DNA from: Brevundimonas sp.
GTDB lineage: Bacteria; Pseudomonadota; Alphaproteobacteria; Caulobacterales; Caulobacteraceae
Direction: 5' to 3'
Assembly (NCBI RefSeq): GCF_031082345.1
Contig: NZ_JAVHLH010000143.1
Location: 1-7,407, forward strand
DNA length: 7,407 bases
The notes beneath the pieces were generated by a model. The model worked only from the letters and a program-made list of their open reading frames with translations. It did no database searches and had not been told where the DNA came from. This document shows positions 1 to 6,328 of the stretch, piece after piece. Each line of letters opens with the position of its first letter. The stretch's first letter is position 1. Made by a program: the position numbers and the translations under genes.

Positions 1-1
1 C

Positions 2-376
2 AGCCATTTCGGCATGCCCGGCGCGATCAAGGACCACACGCTCGTTTACACCGTCGTGATCGCAGGCTTTCTGACAGTCTTCTTCGACCTGAGCCGGATC
101 GCCTCGCTCGGCGCCTTTTTCTATCTGGTGATGGATATGATCATCCACTGGGGCGTGTTCCGGCATCTCCGCCGGGAGATCAGCGCGCGCGGATGGGTGC
201 TGCTGATGGCCATTGCGCTCGATGCAGTGGTGTTGGCCGCCTTCGTCGCAATGAAGTGGCGGTCCGATCCGCTCATCGTTGTTATCGGCGCCGTCGGTAT
301 GGCGTTGGTGTTCCTGTTCGTCCGGATTTACCTGGCGCGCAATCCGGTCACGGAAGGCGCTCACGACCGCCATTGA
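2..376 (+). CDS. APC-family permease, C-terminal part
   Basis: The reading frame is open from the window's left edge (Ser codon at 2-4) to TGA at 374-376, so the gene begins upstream; the internal ATG at 14 is probably not the start. About 124 residues are visible. They contain four hydrophobic segments: LVYTVVIAGFLTVFF, the stretch around LGAFFYLVMDMIIHWGVF, WVLLMAIALDAVVLAAFV and IVVIGAVGMALVFLFV. A short basic loop (RHLRRE) lies between the second and third. The FFDLSRIASLGAFFYL stretch resembles the ninth and tenth helices of amino acid-polyamine-organocation permeases, and four helices fit the end of a 12-helix carrier. Substrate cannot be told from this end. The gene runs towards csoR, which is on the opposite strand, so the two converge. 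It may be unrelated to copper. The family call is from motif resemblance only. Confidence 0.7.
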   Translation, partial: SHFGMPGAIKDHTLVYTVVIAGFLTVFFDLSRIASLGAFFYLVMDMIIHWGVFRHLRREISARGWVLLMAIALDAVVLAAFVAMKWRSDPLIVVIGAVGMALVFLFVRIYLARNPVTEGAHDRH

Positions 377-478
377 AAATGGCGTGGAGGCATGAGTTCC
401 GGACCTTGCCTGACAGACACGATGGCCGAGGTCGCTTGTCCTTGTTGCGAGGAACAGGCATCGGCAGGGGACGTTAGC

Positions 479-505
479 GGTCCGACAGTCTCGTTCCGTC
501 AGACC
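479..505 (-). terminator. candidate hairpin at the end of csoR
   Basis: Read on the minus strand, GGTCTGAC and GTCGGACC can form an 8-bp stem (one G-U pair) around an 11-base loop. It starts at the last base of the csoR stop codon. No run of T follows, so it is not a classical intrinsic terminator. It could protect the 3' end or separate csoR from the converging permease gene. Confidence 0.3.
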
Positions 506-780
506 TATCGAGCAGCGCGGGCCAGCAGTTCGATCAGCTCGGCGGCCTTGGCCTTTCGATCCTCGGGATCGTCGCCGGTCATCGCGCCCATGACGCAGTG
601 GTCGAGGTGATCCCTCAACACTTCCGTCTCCACGCGAAGGAGCGCTGCGCGGACGGCCCGCAACTGGGTGAGCAGGTCGATGCAGTAGCGGTCTTCGTCG
701 ACCATGCGGGCGATGCCCCGCACCTGGCCTTCGATCCGGCTCAGTCGGTTAAGGATTTTGGGCTTCGTGTCGATTTGCAT
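505..780 (-). CDS. csoR: CsoR-family copper-sensing repressor
   Basis: A 91-residue protein of the CsoR/RcnR family (DUF156), the usual length for this all-helical repressor. Apo-protein binds operator DNA; Cu(I) binding releases it. The copper ligands of CsoR are a Cys, a His and a Cys; here they are Cys33, His58 and Cys62, with the same spacing as Cys36/His61/Cys65 of the Mycobacterium tuberculosis protein. Tyr32 beside the first Cys is also kept. The N-terminal half has the family pattern [14 protein letters not shown] chose the ATG at 778-780 because homology begins there and GGAGG (790-794 on the plus strand) sits 9 bases upstream; a longer frame to 999 would run through both operators and into copA. 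It is divergent from copA, and one of the two operators covers its own likely promoter, implying autoregulation. RcnR or FrmR function is less likely given the Cys-His-Cys set. Confidence 0.93.
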   Translation of the reverse strand: MQIDTKPKILNRLSRIEGQVRGIARMVDEDRYCIDLLTQLRAVRAALLRVETEVLRDHLDHCVMGAMTGDDPEDRKAKAAELIELLARAAR

Positions 781-803
781 GCGGCCTCGCCTCCAGAGCC
801 CTG

Positions 804-832
804 GATATACCCCACAAGGGTATCTTGCGCTA
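804..832 (-). promoter_or_regulatory. candidate csoR promoter
   Basis: On the minus strand TATATC (804-809) is a plausible -10. The hexamer 17 bases upstream is TAGCGC (827-832), a poor -35. The -10 overlaps the left CsoR-type inverted repeat, which fits autorepression. Position is inferred from sequence only. Confidence 0.35.
807..823. promoter_or_regulatory. CsoR-type operator 1 (csoR-proximal)
   Basis: A perfect inverted repeat, ATACCC then 5 bases then GGGTAT. G/C-tract dyads flanked by TA-rich ends are typical CsoR operators. It lies 27 bases from the csoR start codon and overlaps the candidate csoR -10. Confidence 0.8.
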
Positions 833-851
833 TACCCCCTATGGGTATATT
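825..851 (+). promoter_or_regulatory. candidate copA promoter
   Basis: TATATT (846-851) matches the -10 consensus at five of six bases. TTGCGC (825-830) is a fair -35 with a short 15-base spacer. Operator 2 fills the spacer and overlaps the -10, so bound repressor would block polymerase. The start site would be near 858, giving a leader of about 24 bases before the copA ATG. Confidence 0.45.
831..849. promoter_or_regulatory. CsoR-type operator 2 (copA-proximal)
   Basis: TATACCC then 5 bases then GGGTATA, a perfect 7-bp inverted repeat of the same type and spacing as operator 1. The two dyad centres are 25 bp apart (815 and 840). This is the longer, probably stronger, of the two sites. Confidence 0.82.
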
Positions 852-881
852 CAGGCACTCGGATCAGCCGGAGAAAGCGCC

Positions 882-3236
882 ATGTCCACGCCTCCTCACA
901 GTCACGTCGCAGATCATTCGTGTTGCTCGGCCAAAGCCTCTGCGGGATCGGCCACGGTAAAGGATCCGGTCTGCGGGATGTCGGTTGATCCAACGGCAAC
1001 CGCTCACCGAACCAGTCATCACGACCAGGACGATTTCTTCTGCTCGGCGGGGTGCCGAACGAAGTTCGTCGCGGCCCCGGAACGTTATCTGAAGCCCCGC
1101 GCGGAGCCCGTCCCCGCCATTGCGGGCGTGATCTACACCTGCCCCATGCACCCGGAAATCCGGCAAGAAGGGCCAGGCTCCTGCCCGATCTGCGGCATGG
1201 CGCTGGAGCCGGAAACCGTCGCCGCCGTAGCGCCGCCCAACCATGAACTGGTCGACTTCACCCGCCGCTTCTGGATCGGTCTGGTTCTGACGCTGCCAGT
1301 CTTCGCGCTGGAGATGGGCGGGCACCTGACGAACCTGCACATGCTGTTTTCCGGACAGGCGTCGAACTGGATCCAGTTCGCTCTGGCCACGCCTGTCGTC
1401 CTGTGGTGCGGCCTGCCCTTCTTCCAGCGTGGCTGGACCTCGCTGCGCACCCGCCGACTGAACATGTTCACCTTGATCGCCATGGGGGTCGGTGTCGCCT
1501 GGCTCTACAGCGTCGTGGCCGTCGTGGCGCCCGGATTGTTCCCGCCCGCCTTCCTCAATGCCGACGGCAGCGCGCCGGTGTATTTCGAGGCGGCGGCGGT
1601 CATCACGGTGCTGGTGCTGGTCGGACAGATCCTGGAACTCCGCGCGAGGGAGCAGACGTCAGGGGCGATCCGGGCCTTGCTCGATCTCACGCCCAAGATC
1701 GCGCGACGGGTTCGGGCGGACGGCGTCGATGAGGACGTCTCGCTTGACCAGATCATTGTCGGCGACTCCCTGCGGGTCCGCCCCGGCGAGAAGATCCCCG
1801 TGGACGGCGAAATCCTCGATGGCCGCGTCGCCGTCGATGAGTCGATGGTGACCGGCGAGTCCATGCCGGTGACCAAGGAGATCGGCGACCGGGTCGTCGC
1901 TGGAGCCCTGAACAAGACCGGGTCCTTCATCATGCGCGCCGACAAGGTCGGGGCCGACACCCTGCTGGCGCAGATCGTCCAGATGGTCGCCCAGGCCCAA
2001 CGCAGCCGCGCACCGATACAGCGGCTGGCCGATACGGTGTCAGGCTGGTTCGTCCCGACCGTGATCGCGATCGCCCTGCTGGCCGCCGCCGTCTGGGGAC
2101 TGGTCGGGCCGGAGCCCCGGTTGTCCTATGCGCTGGTCGCCGCCGTTTCGGTCCTGATCATCGCCTGTCCCTGCGCGCTCGGTCTCGCGACCCCGATCTC
2201 GATCATGGTGGGTGTCGGACGAGGCGCGCGCGCCGGGGTCCTGATCAAGAACGCCGAAGCCCTGGAGCGCTTCGAGAAGGTCGACACCCTGATCCTGGAC
2301 AAGACCGGCACCCTGACCGAGGGACGCCCGTCCGTGACGGCGATGCTGATCGTCCGGGGCTTCGACGAAGCAGACGTCCTGCGTCTTTCGGCCAGCCTTG
2401 AGCGTGGAAGCGAGCACCCCCTGGCGGATGCGATCGTCCAGGCCGCCAAGGCTCGCGATCTGCCCATGTCAGAAGCTGTGGACTTCGACAGCCCGGTGGG
2501 ACGCGGCGTGCGCGGGACGGTCGAAGGTCGCCGGGTGGCCCTGGGCAATACCCGGTATCTCGGTGAGCTTTCGATCGACGTCTCCACCCTGGAGCCGAAG
2601 GCGGACGCTCTCCGGAACGACGGCGCCACGGCCATTTTCGTGGCGATCGACGGCAAAGCCGCCGGGGTCATCAGCATCTCCGATCCGGTCAAGGCCACCA
2701 CGCCGGCCGCGATTGTCGCGTTGAAGGCCGCCGGTCTGAGACTGGTCATGATGACGGGGGACAACCGAACGACGGCCGAGGCCGTGGCGCGACGCCTCGG
2801 CATCGACGAGGTCCACGCCGAAGTCCTGCCGCAGGACAAGGCGTCCGTCGTCGAACAGCTTCGCTCGCAAGGCCGCATCGTCGCCATGGCGGGGGATGGC
2901 GTGAACGACGCCCCCGCCCTGGCCGCCGCTGATGTCGGCGTGGCCATGGGCGCCGGTTCGGACGTCGCGATCGAGAGCGCCGGAGTCACCTTGCTGAGCG
3001 GAGACTTGGAGGGGATTGCTCGCGCGCGGCATCTGTCGCGTGCGGTCATGGGCAACATCCGCCAGAACCTTGTCTTCGCCTTTGGCTACAACGCGCTTGG
3101 CATCCCGGTGGCGGCCGGTCTCCTGTATCCGGTGTTTGGGTGGTTGTTGTCGCCTGCCCTGGCGGCGCTCGCGATGGCGCTCTCCTCGGTCAGCGTCATC
3201 GGCAACGCGCTGCGGCTGAGGGCGGTGCGACTTTGA
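882..3236 (+). CDS. copA: Cu(I)-exporting P1B-type ATPase, CopA-like, with YHS and heavy-metal-binding N-terminus
   Basis: A 784-residue inner-membrane pump that would use ATP to move Cu(I) (possibly also Ag(I)) out of the cytoplasm. N-terminus: a His/Cys-rich tip (His6, His8, His12, Cys14-Cys15), a YHS domain at about 27-70 (DPVCGM with Cys31, then Cys54 and Cys58) and a heavy-metal-binding motif at about 84-110 (CPMHP and CPICGM; Cys87, His90, Cys101, Cys104). No HMA domain is seen. Core: four helices between about 129 and 254; actuator TGES at 324-327; the Cys429-Pro-Cys431 site in helix 6; phosphorylated Asp473 in DKTGT; SEHP with His512; GDGVNDAP at 671-678. Tyr736-Asn737 in helix 7 and MxxSS (765-769) in helix 8 complete the Cu(I)-type P1B-1 pattern. 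I start at the ATG at 882 because GGAGA (870-874) lies 7 bases upstream. The in-frame ATG at 825 lies between the operators and would precede the predicted transcript. Divergent csoR and the operators imply copper induction. Confidence 0.95.
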   Translation: MSTPPHSHVADHSCCSAKASAGSATVKDPVCGMSVDPTATAHRTSHHDQDDFFCSAGCRTKFVAAPERYLKPRAEPVPAIAGVIYTCPMHPEIRQEGPGSCPICGMALEPETVAAVAPPNHELVDFTRRFWIGLVLTLPVFALEMGGHLTNLHMLFSGQASNWIQFALATPVVLWCGLPFFQRGWTSLRTRRLNMFTLIAMGVGVAWLYSVVAVVAPGLFPPAFLNADGSAPVYFEAAAVITVLVLVGQILELRAREQTSGAIRALLDLTPKIARRVRADGVDEDVSLDQIIVGDSLRVRPGEKIPVDGEILDGRVAVDESMVTGESMPVTKEIGDRVVAGALNKTGSFIMRADKVGADTLLAQIVQMVAQAQRSRAPIQRLADTVSGWFVPTVIAIALLAAAVWGLVGPEPRLSYALVAAVSVLIIACPCALGLATPISIMVGVGRGARAGVLIKNAEALERFEKVDTLILDKTGTLTEGRPSVTAMLIVRGFDEADVLRLSASLERGSEHPLADAIVQAAKARDLPMSEAVDFDSPVGRGVRGTVEGRRVALGNTRYLGELSIDVSTLEPKADALRNDGATAIFVAIDGKAAGVISISDPVKATTPAAIVALKAAGLRLVMMTGDNRTTAEAVARRLGIDEVHAEVLPQDKASVVEQLRSQGRIVAMAGDGVNDAPALAAADVGVAMGAGSDVAIESAGVTLLSGDLEGIARARHLSRAVMGNIRQNLVFAFGYNALGIPVAAGLLYPVFGWLLSPALAALAMALSSVSVIGNALRLRAVRL

Positions 3237-3369
3237 TCGGACACCTGAGGCGCTGACGCCGCCAAGGATTTGCCGGGACGGGCAGGCATGTGGTTGGAAT
3301 GACGACGCCCAGGTTTCAAGGCCATTGGTGGTGGCCAGAGTAGTCCCGCCTGGTCGCGGTCGATCATAA

Positions 3370-3389
3370 TCGCGGTTCGAGGACCGCGA
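3370..3389. repeat. inverted repeat in the copA-exporter spacer
   Basis: TCGCGGT, 6 bases, ACCGCGA: a perfect 7-bp dyad. A third copy of TCGCGGT lies at 3354-3360. No T-run follows, so an intrinsic terminator for copA is unlikely. It could be a regulator site ahead of the downstream operon; the CATAAT at 3365-3370 just to its left is a possible -10 without a good -35. The role is unproven. Confidence 0.4.
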
Positions 3390-3396
3390 AGTGAAC

Positions 3397-3471
3397 CGGA
3401 TCGGCCTGCGGAGGCACCTGTCTCTATCAGCGTCACCCCGGAAAGCCGGGATCCCGACGCTTCCCGATCCG
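3397..3471 (+). promoter_or_regulatory. possible folded leader next to the ribosome binding site
   Basis: CGGATCGG (3397-3404) is exactly complementary to CCGATCCG (3464-3471), which abuts the GAGGAG ribosome binding site at 3471-3476. Inside lies a smaller hairpin, CCCGG-AAAG-CCGGG (3437-3450). Together they could form a nested leader structure affecting translation of the gene at 3482. GATC-centred words are common in GC-rich DNA, so the outer helix may be chance. Confidence 0.25.
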
Positions 3472-3481
3472 AGGAGACACC

Positions 3482-3775
3482 ATGAATCGCTTCGAGCACG
3501 CCATCAAGCAGGCGCTCGCGATCGAACAGGCGGAGATCCTGAAGCGGTTCGTCGAGGCCTCCCCTCCCACGGACGGCGTTCGCCTGCTTGCCCGGCGGTC
3601 GAGGTGGAGAAGCATCGGTCCGACCGCCATTCTGACCGCCGCCCTCGCCGCAAGCCTCTGGAAGGGCTGGAATGCGCTGCGGGCCGACGCCGTCCTAGAC
3701 GCGCTCCACTGGGGATTGCCCTGCGCAGTTCTTGTCGTCGCGGCTCTGCTCATCATGTTGGTCGGGCGTGGCTGA
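3482..3775 (+). CDS. small two-helix membrane protein, unknown function (possibly frameshifted)
   Basis: A 97-residue protein with a strong ribosome binding site (GAGGAG, 5 bases before the ATG). Residues 1-45 are a charged, mostly helical cytoplasmic-type segment starting NRFEHAIKQAL; two hydrophobic helices follow at about 47-64 and 77-94, joined by a short loop. I recognise no catalytic motif. The outline (FExxIxxAL start, acidic/basic stretch, two helices, then a basic helix) recalls small uncharacterised proteins common in Caulobacterales, perhaps those labelled DUF6768, but this is from memory and uncertain. The frame stops directly after the second helix, at a point where the neighbouring frame carries a convincing continuation, so the true product may be longer. 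It is co-directional with the ABC exporter genes and may share a transcript with them. Confidence 0.6.
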   Translation: MNRFEHAIKQALAIEQAEILKRFVEASPPTDGVRLLARRSRWRSIGPTAILTAALAASLWKGWNALRADAVLDALHWGLPCAVLVVAALLIMLVGRG

Positions 3776-3938
3776 AGCAGTTCGACCGGCTCCACCTCGC
3801 GGCAAAGCGTCTGCAGCTGGCCGCAGTCCGCCGGCCGGGCGGGTGGCGGAGCGACGGACAAGCCGCCTGGTCGACCTGTTCCGCCCAAGGCTGAAGGGCG
3901 ACTTGGGTCTCAAGAGCGAATTCGGCGCCGGAAACTGA
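3769..3938 (+). pseudogene. out-of-frame coding-like continuation of the small membrane gene
   Basis: Directly at the stop of the gene at 3482, the frame one base back reads WLKQFDRLHLAAKRLQLAAV (about 3772-3831), an amphipathic basic helix with codons ending mostly in G or C. Near 3840 the good codon pattern moves back one base again and reads RVAERRTSRLVDLFRPRLKG and on to a TGA at 3936-3938. Two successive -1 shifts would join all three parts into one protein of about 150 residues. Either the gene has decayed through two lost bases or the sequence contains two deletion errors. No separate start codon with a ribosome binding site is seen for this part. Confidence 0.4.
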
Positions 3939-3990
3939 ACCGAACGGTATGGTCCCGGCACCTTGGTCTGACGTCGGGGAGAAACAGGAC

Positions 3991-4845
3991 ATGATGATCG
4001 AGGCCACGGAGCTGACGTTCGCCTATGGCGGGCGACCCCCGTCTGTCGACGGGCTTAGCTTTTCCGTGGCGGAGGGGGAGATTTTCGGCTTCCTCGGACC
4101 GAGCGGCGCCGGAAAAAGCACCACGCAAAAAATCCTGATCCGGCTGTTGCGGGGCTACCGCGGCGACCTGCGCGTCATGGGAAGCCCCGTGAAATCCTGG
4201 GGGCCGGACTATTTCGAACGGATCGGCGTCTGTTTCGAACTGCCGGGCGCCTATCGCAAGCTCACCGCGATCGAGAACCTTCGCTTCTTCGCCTCCTTCT
4301 TCCGCACGCCCACGCGCCCGCCAGAGGAGGTGCTGGAGTGGGTGGGGCTGCGCGCCGACGCGGACAAGCGCGTCGAGCAATTTTCCAAGGGCATGCAGAC
4401 ACGGTTGAATCTCGCCCGGTCGCTGATCAACCGGCCCGCCCTCCTCTTCCTCGATGAGCCCACGTCGGGGCTGGACCCTGGCAATGCGCGGATCGTCCGC
4501 GACTTAATCCGGCGCGAACGCGACGGCGGAACCACGGTCTTTCTCACCACCCACGACATGCACGTCGCCGACGAACTCTGCGACAATGTCGGCTTCCTGG
4601 TGAATGGCCGCCTTGCACGGGTCGGCGCGCCGTCGGCCTTGCGCCTCGAGCACAGCAATCGGCTCGTCGAGGTCCAGTCCGGCGTCGCCGGAGCGCTCCG
4701 CAGCGACCGCTTCCCCCTCGATGGCCTGGCCGTGAATGCCGAGTTCCAGCAGCTGATCGCCGATAACCGGATCGAAGCGATCCACTCGCTGGAGCCCAGC
4801 CTCGAGGACGTCTTCATGCGCGTGACCGGGGAGCGGCTGGCATGA
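3991..4845 (+). CDS. ABC transporter ATP-binding subunit, drug-exporter type
   Basis: A 284-residue cytoplasmic ATPase that would power the two permeases encoded next. Walker A is GPSGAGKST (36-44), signature FSKGM (131-135), Walker B LLFLDEP (151-157), D-loop SGLDP (159-163), and the switch His is His188 in TTHDM. The Q-loop position appears to be Glu83 (CFELP) instead of Gln; I recall Glu here in some multidrug-type ABC-2 ATPases. The ending EPSLEDVFMRVTG is typical of the CcmA/DrrA-like group. The start is the first of two tandem ATGs (3991, 3994), preceded by GGGGAG at 3976-3981; the ATG at 3949 lacks a good ribosome binding site and adds residues outside the domain. The stop overlaps the next start (ATGA). 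With two separate permeases, the set resembles the three-gene fluoroquinolone exporter layout of mycobacteria (Rv2686c-Rv2688c). The substrate remains unknown. Confidence 0.9.
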   Translation: MMIEATELTFAYGGRPPSVDGLSFSVAEGEIFGFLGPSGAGKSTTQKILIRLLRGYRGDLRVMGSPVKSWGPDYFERIGVCFELPGAYRKLTAIENLRFFASFFRTPTRPPEEVLEWVGLRADADKRVEQFSKGMQTRLNLARSLINRPALLFLDEPTSGLDPGNARIVRDLIRRERDGGTTVFLTTHDMHVADELCDNVGFLVNGRLARVGAPSALRLEHSNRLVEVQSGVAGALRSDRFPLDGLAVNAEFQQLIADNRIEAIHSLEPSLEDVFMRVTGERLA

Positions 4846-5555
4846 GCGCCCTTGCCCAACTCGCCGGCAACGATCTGCGAACCCTTTATCGCTCGGGCTA
4901 TATCTGGGTGAGTCTGGCGGTGTTCGGTTTGATGCTCGTGGTGGCGCTGCAGGCCTCGCGCCTGGACTTCGCCGGCTACGAAAGGCTCATCGCCGCGGTC
5001 ATTCTCTTCGACGTGGTTCTGTCGCCGCTCATGCTCGTGGGGCTGATGGTGTTGCTCGAGCGCGGCGAAGGCGCATTCGCGGTGCTGTGCGTCAGTCCCG
5101 CGCCGACGCCGGCCTATATCGTCGCGCGCGTCCTGACGGTGAGCCTGATTTCGCTGGCGCAAACCCTGGTGATCGTCCTTGTGGTCTACGATGGGGCGCT
5201 ATCGCCCCTCGCCCTCACCGCGGGCCTGGCCGGGGCAGCGAGCCTCTCGGCCCTGTTCGGGTTCGTCCTCATCGCCTATTTCGACGACCTCTACGCCTAT
5301 CTCTTCCCCATGATCGGCGCGATCATGGCGCTGGGCGTCCCCGGCTACGGCGTGCTGCTGGGCATCGCCCCCGAATGGCTCGCCTGGCACCCGACCGCCG
5401 GGGCCCTGGTCTTGATCGAGACGGCTTTCAGCCTGGACGCCCCGCAAGGGCCGGCGAGGGCGAGCGCGTCTCTGGCGGCCTGGCTCCTCGCAGCCGGAGG
5501 CCTCGCCTATCTGGCCGTTCGGCGCATGCGGGCCCGGATCGGGGGCGCGTCATGA
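4842..5555 (+). CDS. ABC-2 type permease subunit (first)
   Basis: A 237-residue inner-membrane protein with about six hydrophobic helices: roughly 21-38, 49-71, 93-117, 122-147, 152-174 and 205-226. After helix 2 comes LERGEGAFAVLCVSP (72-86), the short cytoplasmic coupling stretch found in ABC-2 permeases (glutamate-Arg-Gly-x-Gly, then a hydrophobic turn and Pro), followed by ARVL at the start of helix 3. The start codon overlaps the ATPase stop (ATGA at 4842-4845), so translation is probably coupled. It would pair with the second permease as a heterodimer around the ATPase. Length is normal for the group. I cannot identify the substrate; export of a drug-like or lipid-like compound is the family expectation. 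Confidence 0.8.
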   Translation: MSALAQLAGNDLRTLYRSGYIWVSLAVFGLMLVVALQASRLDFAGYERLIAAVILFDVVLSPLMLVGLMVLLERGEGAFAVLCVSPAPTPAYIVARVLTVSLISLAQTLVIVLVVYDGALSPLALTAGLAGAASLSALFGFVLIAYFDDLYAYLFPMIGAIMALGVPGYGVLLGIAPEWLAWHPTAGALVLIETAFSLDAPQGPARASASLAAWLLAAGGLAYLAVRRMRARIGGAS

Positions 5556-6328
5556 CCACGGCATCTCCCTCACGGCCCCGGGGTCTGATCGCAACCCTGG
5601 TCGCGGCCGATCTTCGACGGGTGACCCGGGATCCTCTGATGGCGGGAATCATCGCCGCGCCCCTGGCGGTCGCCCTGATCTTCCGGTTCGCCGTTCCCGA
5701 CGCCGAGACCCTTCAGGCCACCCTCGCCGCCTATCTGGGCGAGGACCTGGGCGCGTCGTTGGCGCGCGCCGCGCCGCTGCTGCTGATGAGCCTTCTGACG
5801 GCGATCGCGCCAGGCATGGTCGGCGCGGTCTATGGCCTGTTGCTCGTCGGCGAGCGCGACGAGCGCACCATGATGGCGTTGCGGGTCATGCCGGTGTCCT
5901 TCGCGCGCTATCTGGCGGCCAGGCTGTTCACACCGCTCGCCTTCTCGGTCGGCGTGACGATCGTCGCCTATCCGGTGGCCGGATTGGCGCCGCTGCCGGT
6001 CACGACCGTGGCGCTGATCGCGATCGTGAACGCCATCAGCGCCCCGGTCGTCGCCCTCGCCATGGCGGCCATCGCCAGGAACAAGATGGCCGCCCTTGCG
6101 GTCATGCGGGTGGCGAACAGCGTCCTCGCGCTTCCCGTGCTGGCCTATTTCGCCGTCCCGCCCATGCTCTATCTGGCGTGGCTCTCGCCGGCCTACTGGC
6201 AGATGAAGTCGCTGTGGCTCGCCGCCGACGCCGTTCCCTTCCTCGGAACCCTGGCGGTGGCCGCCGCGATGAACATCCTGCTTCTGCTGCTGTTCTACGC
6301 GCTCTTCGAGCGCCAGGGCGAACCCTAG
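5552..6328 (+). CDS. ABC-2 type permease subunit (second)
   Basis: A 258-residue membrane protein, the probable partner of the preceding permease. The start is the ATG at 5552, overlapping the previous stop (ATGA at 5552-5555); the same frame is open further upstream to 5087, but that part is shadow of the first permease. Residues 1-28 are cytoplasmic-like (LVAADLRRVTRDP, a usual opening for ABC-2 permeases). Helices lie near 29-47, 75-99, 122-140, 150-175, 181-207 and 227-252. The coupling stretch LLVGERDERTMMALRVMP (97-114) is clearer here than in the first permease: Glu-Arg-x-Glu-x-Thr then Pro. The protein ends QGEP just after the last helix. It is the last gene of the operon. Confidence 0.82.
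   Translation: MTTASPSRPRGLIATLVAADLRRVTRDPLMAGIIAAPLAVALIFRFAVPDAETLQATLAAYLGEDLGASLARAAPLLLMSLLTAIAPGMVGAVYGLLLVGERDERTMMALRVMPVSFARYLAARLFTPLAFSVGVTIVAYPVAGLAPLPVTTVALIAIVNAISAPVVALAMAAIARNKMAALAVMRVANSVLALPVLAYFAVPPMLYLAWLSPAYWQMKSLWLAADAVPFLGTLAVAAAMNILLLLLFYALFERQGEP

Noticed and set aside
781..999. N-terminal extension of csoR on the minus strand
   Set aside because: It would run through both operators and into copA; family similarity begins at the ATG at 778-780.
2126..3058. 310-residue open frame antisense to copA
   Set aside because: It mirrors the copA core, is rich in Ser/Arg/Ala/Pro without motifs, and arises from the G/C-biased codons of the real gene.
3249..3260. GGCG-CTGA-CGCC hairpin after copA as a terminator
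   Set aside because: The stem is only 4 bp with no T-run; such short stems are common in GC-rich DNA.
4251..5162. 303-residue open frame antisense to the ABC ATPase and first permease
   Set aside because: The composition is Arg/Ser/His-rich with no domain, and it spans two well-supported genes on the other strand.
5087..5551. Long N-terminal extension of the second permease
   Set aside because: This part reads as Arg/Pro/Gly-rich shadow of the first permease; the coupled ATG at 5552 starts the recognisable protein.
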